Shown here one piece after another: positions 36,202 to 42,976 of a stretch of DNA of 64,000 nucleotides; positions within the stretch are counted from its first letter, which is position 1; each line of letters begins with the position of its first letter. The stretch spans positions 15,353 to 79,352 of the forward strand of contig JBKQHQ010000133.1 of NCBI GenBank assembly GCA_052148715.1. Reading direction: 5' to 3'. The notes under the pieces were generated by a model. That model made no database searches, was not told where the DNA came from, and worked only from the letters and a program-made list of their open reading frames with translations. The position numbers and the translations under genes are program-made. The DNA comes from JBKQHQ01 sp052148715. GTDB lineage: Bacteria; Pseudomonadota; Alphaproteobacteria; Rhizobiales; Xanthobacteraceae.

Positions 36202-36297
36202 ACGCTCTCTTCTGAGCTAAACCTCAGGCGGTCGGCGCCCTGCATCGCTTTCGAGGGGTGAAGGGCGCGGAGCCCTGCCACTGCCTCCGATGCCTCC

Positions 36298-37158
36298 ATG
36301 ACGATCATCCAAGTCATTGTCAGCGGTCTGTTGCTCGGCGCGGTCTACGCGCTGTTCTCATCCGGGCTGACGCTGATCTGGGGCATGATGAACTTCATCA
36401 ATTTCGCGCATGGCGAGTTCGTCCTGATGGGGATGTATATCGCGTTCCTCGTCGTTATTTACCTCAATGGCGGTCCGTCGTTGTTCGTCACCGCCGCGGC
36501 AATTCTTCTCTTTGGTCTTGGCATCGTCATCTATTATGGTCTGATCCGCCATGTGATGCGCGGGCCGATGCTGGCGCAGATTCTATCAACCTTCGGATTG
36601 GCCCTGCTGCTGCGTTATCTTGCGTTCTTTATTTTTAAAGCCGATTTCAAGACGCTGCCCGACACCATTTTTCCAGGTACGGTCAACATCGGCGGCATTT
36701 TTCTTGGTGTGCCGCAACTCGTCGCCGGCGGTGTTGCGCTTGTGATCACTCTGGGGATCCATCTCCTGTTGACGCGCTCGGCGATCGGCAGCCAGCTTCT
36801 TGCCGTGGCCGAAGACCGCCAGGCGGCGATGCTGATGGGAATCAGGCCCGACCGCATGCAGGCGATCGCTTGGGGCCTGTCGGCCGCGAGCGCGGGCATC
36901 GCCGGGGCGCTGATCGCGACCTTCTACTACATCTCGCCGACGGTCGGTGAATCGCTGGCGCTGACCGCGTTTGTCGTCGTGGCCTTCGGCGGCTTCGGCA
37001 GCGTGCCGGGCGCGCTGGCGGCCGGGCTGCTGATCGGGGTCATTCAATCGCTGTCGGCCTATCTGCTCGGGCCGATCTACAAGGACATCATCGTTTACGC
37101 CATGTTCGTGGCGCTGCTGTGGGTCCGCCCGACCGGCCTGTTCGGAAAGGCCGCGTGA
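36298..37158 (+). CDS. livH: ABC transporter permease (LivH type)
   Basis: A 286-residue inner-membrane permease with about 8 TM segments: IVSGLLLGAVYALFSSGLTLIWGMMNFINFAHGEFVLMG is the family N-terminus, and VVAFGGFGSVPGALAAGLLIGVIQ holds the EAA-like coupling loop. Its stop overlaps the next permease start (ATGA). The symbol describes family membership; the substrate is not proven. Confidence 0.9.
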   Translation: MTIIQVIVSGLLLGAVYALFSSGLTLIWGMMNFINFAHGEFVLMGMYIAFLVVIYLNGGPSLFVTAAAILLFGLGIVIYYGLIRHVMRGPMLAQILSTFGLALLLRYLAFFIFKADFKTLPDTIFPGTVNIGGIFLGVPQLVAGGVALVITLGIHLLLTRSAIGSQLLAVAEDRQAAMLMGIRPDRMQAIAWGLSAASAGIAGALIATFYYISPTVGESLALTAFVVVAFGGFGSVPGALAAGLLIGVIQSLSAYLLGPIYKDIIVYAMFVALLWVRPTGLFGKAA

Positions 37159-38138
37159 TGATCCGGCTCGGCATCGTCCTGTGTGCCGCGTTTCTTCTCT
37201 ATCCGCTTGTTCTGCCCGATGACTTCTATGGCCGCATGGGTGTCGAGGTTTTGCTGGCGGCGATCGGCGCCTCGGCCTGGAATATCTTGGGCGGATATGC
37301 GGGCCAAATCTCCGTCGGTCACGCGGTGTTTTTCGGCATCGGTGCTTATGCACCGCTGCTTGTCTTCACCAAGGTCGGGCTGCCGCCGGTCGCAGGCCTT
37401 CCGGTTGGGATTGCGCTCAGCGCGGCGGTCTCCGTCGTCATCGGCCTGCCGACGTTTCGCCTGACCGGGCATTACTTTTCCATGGCGACGATCGCGGTAG
37501 CCGAGCTTATCCGCCTTGTCATCAGCAGCTGGGACTATGTCGGGGCGGCCACCGGTTTGATGGGCCCGGCAGTGGCGCGGACCTGGCTCGATCTATCATT
37601 CCGCAGTCCCGTTCCGTACTACTACATCTTCCTCGCGGTGCTGGCGTGTCTCCTGCTCCTGACGTGGCATTTGCAGCGCAGCCGCATGGGCTACTACTGG
37701 CGCGCCATTCGCTCCGGCGAGCGGCCGGCGCGCAGCCTGGGCGTTCCGGTCAGCCGTTACAAGCTTTATGCCCTGCTGCTCAGCGCCGGCTTTACCTCGG
37801 TCGCAGGCTCGCTCTATTCGTTGATGGTCGGCTTCATCGATCCGGAAAGCGGATTTGGGATTCTGCGCTCGGTCGAGCTTATCATTATTGCTGCGCTCGG
37901 CGGCGCCGGCAGCCTGTTCGGGCCGTTGCTCGGCGCCGTGATTCTGGTGCCGCTGCAGACCGTGACCAATTCGCTGTATGGTGGGGGTGGATCGGGCCTC
38001 ACCTATATTCTCTACGGTGGCATCATCGTTCTGCTGGCGCGGTTCGAGCCGGGCGGGCTCATCGACCTGTGGCGGCGCGTGATTCGGCGGTGGTCCCATG
38101 ACGCCGCCGTCGCAGTGGCAAAGCCCCATGCTTCTTAG
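37158..38138 (+). CDS. livM: ABC transporter permease (LivM type)
   Basis: A 326-residue permease with 9-10 hydrophobic segments: AWNILGGYAGQISVGHAVFFGIGAY, RLTGHYFSMATIAVAELIR, and the coupling loop AALGGAGSLFGPLLGAV. I start at ATG 37158, which overlaps the upstream TGA (ATGA) and opens with MIRLGIVLCAAFLLYPL, rather than at 37119 inside livH. Partner of LivH in the channel. Confidence 0.9.
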   Translation: MIRLGIVLCAAFLLYPLVLPDDFYGRMGVEVLLAAIGASAWNILGGYAGQISVGHAVFFGIGAYAPLLVFTKVGLPPVAGLPVGIALSAAVSVVIGLPTFRLTGHYFSMATIAVAELIRLVISSWDYVGAATGLMGPAVARTWLDLSFRSPVPYYYIFLAVLACLLLLTWHLQRSRMGYYWRAIRSGERPARSLGVPVSRYKLYALLLSAGFTSVAGSLYSLMVGFIDPESGFGILRSVELIIIAALGGAGSLFGPLLGAVILVPLQTVTNSLYGGGGSGLTYILYGGIIVLLARFEPGGLIDLWRRVIRRWSHDAAVAVAKPHAS

Positions 38139-38868
38139 AGCGCAAAATGTGTCGCTGAGCTTTGGCAACCTGATCGCCCTTTCGGGCGCGAGCCTCGACG
38201 TTGCCGAGGCCGAGATCGTCGGCTTGATCGGTCCCAACGGCGCGGGCAAATCCACTTTTTTTAATTGTATGGCGGGCGACCTTGCGCCCACCGAGGGCCG
38301 TATTCTGTTCAACGATGTCGATGTGACGCGGGCCACGCCGGAGGCGCACGCAAAGCTCGGCGTCGGACGCACATTTCAGGTGCCTGCCACCTTCGTCGAA
38401 TTGTCGATCCTGGAAAATGTGATGATCGGCGCCTTCCTTCGCCACCCGGATCGCCATGACGCGCGCGCCGCGGCGCTCGAGGTGCTCGAATTCACCGGAT
38501 TGACGGCCGTCGCCGCCGCGTCGGCGCGCACGCTCGGGACCCCGGGACGCAAACGGCTTGAGATCGCGCGCGTGTTGGCGACGCGACCCAAGCTTCTGCT
38601 GCTGGACGAGGCGCTGGCCGGGCTCACGCCGAGCGAGATCCAGGAAGCGATCTCGCTGGTGCGGCGCATCCATGCCGCGGGCGTCACCATCATCATCATC
38701 GAGCACATCATGGAGGTGATTCTGACGCTGGCGCAGCGTGTCGTCGTGTTCAACCAGGGCGTTACCATTGCAAGCGGGACGCCGCGCGAGGTGGTCGATA
38801 ATACCGCCGTCATCGAGGCCTATCTCGGGCGCCGGCACGCGCGCGACCCCGGAGCGCATGTGCCGTGA
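38098..38868 (+). CDS. livG: ABC transporter ATPase (LivG type)
   Basis: A 256-residue ATPase: Walker A GPNGAGKST, Walker B LLLLDEALAGL, switch His in IIEHIMEV. The signature segment reads LGTPGRKRLEIAR instead of the usual LSYGxQ form, a variant found in some LivG proteins. It overlaps livM by 41 nt; ATG 38128 (MLLRAQNVSL) is an alternative start with a shorter overlap. Confidence 0.9.
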   Translation: MTPPSQWQSPMLLRAQNVSLSFGNLIALSGASLDVAEAEIVGLIGPNGAGKSTFFNCMAGDLAPTEGRILFNDVDVTRATPEAHAKLGVGRTFQVPATFVELSILENVMIGAFLRHPDRHDARAAALEVLEFTGLTAVAAASARTLGTPGRKRLEIARVLATRPKLLLLDEALAGLTPSEIQEAISLVRRIHAAGVTIIIIEHIMEVILTLAQRVVVFNQGVTIASGTPREVVDNTAVIEAYLGRRHARDPGAHVP

Positions 38869-39596
38869 GCGCGCCCGTCCTCTTGCGCGTGCGCAATCTG
38901 GAAGTGCGATACGACGATTTGGTCGGTCTCGCCGACGTGTCGCTTGAGGTAGCGCAGGGAAGCGTGGTCGCGCTGCTCGGCTCCAACGGGGCCGGCAAGA
39001 CCACGACGCTCAATGCCATTGCCGGACTGAAACGCCGCAGCCGCGGCAGCGTGGAATGGATGGGTCAGGAGATCAGCGATCTGCCGGCCTATTCGGTGGT
39101 GTCGCAGGGCCTTACGCTTTCGCCGGAAGGATGGCGGCTGTTCACCCGGCAGACGGTCGAGCAGAATCTGCGCCTCGGCGCGACAGTGCTGGCGGATCGG
39201 GGGCGTGCGCCGGCGCTACTCGATCGGGTCTACGACACCTTCCCACGACTCGCCGAGCGGCGGCGCCAGCGTGCCGGCACGTTGTCGGGCGGCGAGCGTC
39301 AGATGCTGGCGCTCGGCCGCGCCCTGATGAGCGAGCCGAAGCTTCTCATGCTCGACGAGCCGAGCCTCGGTTTGGCTCCCGCCGTGGTCGAGATGCTCTA
39401 CGAGAAACTCGCGCAACTGCATCGTGACGGCTTGACCCTGTTGCTCGCGGAGCAGTCGGTGCCGCTGGCGCTTGAGATCGCCGACTATGCCTATGTGCTG
39501 CAAACCGGACGCGCGGTGCTGGAGGGCACTGCACGCGATCTGCAAACCAATCCGCAGGTCCAGAGGATTTACTTAGGGATCGATGCGTCCGACTGA
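38865..39596 (+). CDS. livF: ABC transporter ATPase (LivF type)
   Basis: A 243-residue ATPase: Walker A GSNGAGKTT, GLTLSPEGWRLFTRQTVEQNL (Q-loop region), signature LSGGERQMLALGRAL, Walker B LLMLDEPSLGLAP and LLAEQ switch. GTG 38865 overlaps the livG stop (GTGA). Last gene of the transporter operon; its stop is 20 nt from the end of the convergent Bug receptor gene. Confidence 0.92.
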   Translation: MSAPVLLRVRNLEVRYDDLVGLADVSLEVAQGSVVALLGSNGAGKTTTLNAIAGLKRRSRGSVEWMGQEISDLPAYSVVSQGLTLSPEGWRLFTRQTVEQNLRLGATVLADRGRAPALLDRVYDTFPRLAERRRQRAGTLSGGERQMLALGRALMSEPKLLMLDEPSLGLAPAVVEMLYEKLAQLHRDGLTLLLAEQSVPLALEIADYAYVLQTGRAVLEGTARDLQTNPQVQRIYLGIDASD

Positions 39597-39616
39597 AGGA
39601 GAAGGGCTCGGCCCGT

Positions 39617-40588
39617 TCACTGCTCAATGCTCATCTGGGCCTTGGCCGCCAGCGCACCGAGGCGCTGCCGTTCTGTCGTAATGAAGGCGACAAAGTCCGC
39701 GACCGACCCGCCTGCGCTCTCGATGCCGCTCGGGGCAAGCTTGTCTTGTACGTCGGCGCTCTTGATCGCAGCCTGCATCTCGGCGTTCATTCGTCGAATG
39801 ATCGGTTCCGGCGTTTCGCGCGGAGCGAACAGACCGGCCCAATGGCCGATCTGAACCGTCGGGAATCCTTGCTCGGCCGTGGTCGCGAGCGAGGGATAGG
39901 CACTGATGCGTTTTACGTAGGTCGTTGCGATGGCCTTCAACAATCCGGCTTTGACCGGAGGCAATACGACGATACTTGCCTCCGATGTCGCTGAGACGCT
40001 GTTCGAAAGGACCGCGTTCACGCCGTCGCTTCCGCTTCTGTAGGGGACGATCGTCAGATTGGCGCCCGTCGCCTCCTTGATCATCTCGGCGACGAAATGC
40101 GGGACGGTGCCGTTCCCGGCCGTAGACCAGGAGATGCCCTTGTCGCCCTGCGTCTTGGCCCAGGCGACGAACTCCGCCATGTTGCTCGCCGGAACACTGG
40201 GATTCACCACAATGGCCGACGGCGCGACGGCGATCATGCCGACCGGCACAAGATCTGAATCGGCATAGGGCAGATTTTTCACCAGCTGGCTGTTGGTGAT
40301 GACGCCCGTCGCGCCGATCAGAAAGGTGTAGCCGTCGGCCGGGGCCCGGGCCACCACGCCGGTGCCGATGATCGCGCCTGCGCCCGGCCGATTGTCGATG
40401 ACGATCGGCTGTCCAAGCCGCTTGCCGACCGCCTCGGCGGCCACCCGCGCAATCAGATCGTTGGCGCCGCCGGGGCCGAACGGCACGACCCAGTGGATGG
40501 CGTGATCCGGCCACTCCGCGTGCGCCGCCGGCGCCGAGGCCGCGCCGACAAGAACGCCAGCAGCGAGAGCTACGGCCCGATTTATCAT
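39617..40588 (-). CDS. Bug-family periplasmic solute receptor (TctC-like)
   Basis: A 323-residue extracytoplasmic receptor of the tripartite tricarboxylate transporter family. Signal peptide VALAAGVLVGAASAPAAHA, then WPDHAIHWVVPFGPGGANDLIAR, VIDNRPGAGAIIGTGVVA, DGYTFLIGATG and VPYRSGSDGVNAVLSN, all characteristic of the fold. Ligands are usually carboxylates. No TctA/TctB membrane genes are in the window, as is common for Bug receptors. The lyase gene lies directly upstream on the same strand. Confidence 0.9.
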   Translation of the reverse strand: MINRAVALAAGVLVGAASAPAAHAEWPDHAIHWVVPFGPGGANDLIARVAAEAVGKRLGQPIVIDNRPGAGAIIGTGVVARAPADGYTFLIGATGVITNSQLVKNLPYADSDLVPVGMIAVAPSAIVVNPSVPASNMAEFVAWAKTQGDKGISWSTAGNGTVPHFVAEMIKEATGANLTIVPYRSGSDGVNAVLSNSVSATSEASIVVLPPVKAGLLKAIATTYVKRISAYPSLATTAEQGFPTVQIGHWAGLFAPRETPEPIIRRMNAEMQAAIKSADVQDKLAPSGIESAGGSVADFVAFITTERQRLGALAAKAQMSIEQ

Positions 40589-40624
40589 TGTATTCTTCTT
40601 TGCTTGGCGCTCGGATCCCGACGC

Positions 40625-41518
40625 TTACTTTCGGGCCGGCGAGGTCGATGGCGTGGTCGCGTAGCGCTGCTCCAAAGCATCGAACGCCGGCTTATCGACA
40701 AGGCGTTGGCGTTCGGCGAACATCGCGATAATTCCTTGCGCCTCGTTCACCGAGCCATGCTCGCGCAGTGCCATGAGCGCCGTCTGCATGCCCTTGACCG
40801 CGCCTTGCAGGGCGACATTGGCATAAAGCACGAAGGCAAAGCCCATCTCCTCGGCGGCGGCCCGAGCGGTGATGGGCGTTTTTCCGCCGACGACCATATT
40901 GAGGATCTGCGGCACGCCGAGAAGTTTCGGAATCTTCCTGATCTCCTCAGAAGTCTGCGGCGCCTCGACAAAGGTCATGTCGGCGCCGGCTTCGATATAG
41001 CGGCCGGCGCGCTCGATGGCCGCGTCGAATCCTTCGACCGCCCTGGCGTCAGTGCGCGCGATGACCAGCATGCCGTCCCGTCGCGCATCGACGGCCGCCT
41101 TCACCTTATTCACCATCTCGGCCGTGGGAACGAGCTCCTGGCCGTCGAAATGACCGCATCGCTTCGGCATCATTTGATCTTCGAGTTGTATCGCGCTGGC
41201 TCCGGCGCGCTCGAGCATGGCCACGGTGTGGCGCACGTTCAAGGCATTCCCAAACCCGGTATCGGCATCCACGATAATCGGCAGGCTTACGATGTTTCGG
41301 ATCGCCATCGTGTGCTCGACGAGCTGGCTTAGGTCCATGAAGCCGAGATCGGGCAGACCGAGATGCATATTCGTCAGCCCGGCACCGGTTAGGTAGACGG
41401 CCTTGAACCCGAGATCCGCGATGATACGCGCCGCGAGCGCGTTCGCCGCACCCGGCAATAGAACGCCGCGTTCAACCGCCAATGTCTTGCGCAGCGTGTC
41501 GATGTGCTCGTGGCCCAT
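40625..41518 (-). CDS. Isocitrate lyase/PEP mutase superfamily enzyme
   Basis: A 297-residue TIM-barrel enzyme: LLPGAANALAARIIADLGFKAVYLTGAG, metal site VDADTGFGN, the KRCGHFDGQELV active-site loop, IARTDARAVEGFDAAIERA and GADMTFVEAPQT. The family includes 2-methylisocitrate lyase, oxaloacetate decarboxylase and carboxyphosphonoenolpyruvate mutase; the exact reaction is unclear. ATG 41518 is chosen, as AAGGA sits 4 nt upstream; the frame opens at 41614. It lies between two Bug receptors, suggesting catabolism of an imported dicarboxylate-type acid. Confidence 0.85.
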   Translation of the reverse strand: MGHEHIDTLRKTLAVERGVLLPGAANALAARIIADLGFKAVYLTGAGLTNMHLGLPDLGFMDLSQLVEHTMAIRNIVSLPIIVDADTGFGNALNVRHTVAMLERAGASAIQLEDQMMPKRCGHFDGQELVPTAEMVNKVKAAVDARRDGMLVIARTDARAVEGFDAAIERAGRYIEAGADMTFVEAPQTSEEIRKIPKLLGVPQILNMVVGGKTPITARAAAEEMGFAFVLYANVALQGAVKGMQTALMALREHGSVNEAQGIIAMFAERQRLVDKPAFDALEQRYATTPSTSPARK

Positions 41519-41648
41519 GCTTTCCTTTTTCATGTGGTGCGGCCGCCGTTTTAGATACGCCGGCCGCGAAATGCTCGCGGTGAAGCCTATCACGCTATGA
41601 AGGGTGGTTAGCACGCCCGCCGATGCGCCCGCGTGTAGGCGCTATTCG

Positions 41649-42626
41649 TTAATCTACCGATTCTCCGCTGGCCTTGATTGGACGAGCCCACCTTTCGATC
41701 TCGCTCGGAATATATTTGGAGAGATATTCTGGACTGCGACGCTCGGGCGCCACGACAGTCACCCCAACGCTTTCGAAGCGTTCGTGGACTGCCTTTGAGT
41801 CCACCGCCTCACTCGTAGCGTTGGCGAGCCGGCGGACAATGGCCTGGGGCGTCCCTTTTGGGAAGACCAAGGCGCTCCATGTATTGCAGTCGAGGTCGGC
41901 CAAGCCCTGCTCAGGCGCGGTCGGAAGATCGGCGAGCACGGCCGACCGAGTCGGCCCAAGCGTAGCGATCGCCTTCACGGTGCCGGCCTGAATCTGAGGG
42001 AACGCCGTTGAAACTTGCTCGCACATGAAGTCGATGCGACCGGCGATCATGTCCTGCATTGCCGGAGCGCTGCCGCGATAAGGGACATGCGTGATGTGCG
42101 TTCCCATCGCCAGGTTCAGCAGCACAGCGCAGATGTGCAGCCCGGAGCTGCTCCCGGAGGAGCCGTATTGCATTTTCGTCTGGTGCTCTTTGGCGTAGGC
42201 GATGAATTCCGCCAGAGTGTTGGCAGGGAGGTCCTTGCGCGTAATCAAAATCCGCGCGGAATCCGCAAACAGGGCAACGGGCGCAAAATCGATCGTGGCA
42301 TTGTACAGCGGTTTCTTGTACAGGCTCTGCATTTGCGCGAGGGTAGGGGGACCGCCGAGCAGGAACGTGTAGCCGTCGGGCGCGGCCTTCGCGACACGGT
42401 TGGCGCCCGTCATTCCGCCTGCCCCGCCGACGTTTTCGACAATCACCTGCTGGCCCAGAACCTCGCCCAAGCGTGACGCCAGAATGCGTCCGATCGTATC
42501 GACCGGGCCGCCGGCCGCGTACGGCACCACCATCGTGACCGGACGTGTCGGCCAGTCTTGTGCCTTTGCGTTCCCGATGCAGGCAAGAGTCGCCGCCAAT
42601 GCGACGGCACAGATCAAGCGTTTCAT
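41649..42626 (-). CDS. Bug-family periplasmic solute receptor (TctC-like)
   Basis: A 325-residue receptor: signal peptide RLICAVALAATLACIGNAKA, WPTRPVTMVVPYAAGGPVDTIGR, IVENVGGAGGMTGANRVAKAAPDGYTFLLG and HVPYRGSAPAMQDMIAGRIDF. ATG 42626 has GGAGGG 5 nt upstream and starts the signal peptide; the frame opens at 42689. It is only about 30% similar by eye to the receptor at 39617-40588, so a different ligand is likely. Confidence 0.9.
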   Translation of the reverse strand: MKRLICAVALAATLACIGNAKAQDWPTRPVTMVVPYAAGGPVDTIGRILASRLGEVLGQQVIVENVGGAGGMTGANRVAKAAPDGYTFLLGGPPTLAQMQSLYKKPLYNATIDFAPVALFADSARILITRKDLPANTLAEFIAYAKEHQTKMQYGSSGSSSGLHICAVLLNLAMGTHITHVPYRGSAPAMQDMIAGRIDFMCEQVSTAFPQIQAGTVKAIATLGPTRSAVLADLPTAPEQGLADLDCNTWSALVFPKGTPQAIVRRLANATSEAVDSKAVHERFESVGVTVVAPERRSPEYLSKYIPSEIERWARPIKASGESVD

Positions 42627-42976
42627 GTTTGCCCTCCGCTCCAAAGCGCAACTAAATCCGCGGTCAATTGATTTTCGAGAAGGCGTCACTCATCCAACGC
42701 GGGGCCGGTGGCAGCTCCGTGATCAAACTATGCGACAGCGCGAACGGGGGGAAGGGCTTGGCGGCAGGTTGTGACCCAAATTCGGACGTGCTGCAACGCA
42801 CCTAACTCAACTCACAATCTCACTCGATCACTTGGTCCGCGTGGGTCAACCGCATTAGCGTATTACTCGGGCGTTAGCGCGGCGGCGGCGAGCCGACCGC
42901 CATCGCTGCTTCGATAGACATGCTCGCCACCGGGCCATAGACTTCCGTCGAGGGTGCAATCGCAAATCCGACAGCT
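42627..42976. other. Intergenic region between divergent genes
   Basis: 350 nt between the Bug receptor (minus) and the cyclase-STAND gene (plus). No open frame worth calling and no clear promoter hexamers; it must hold both promoters if each gene has its own. Confidence 0.4.
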
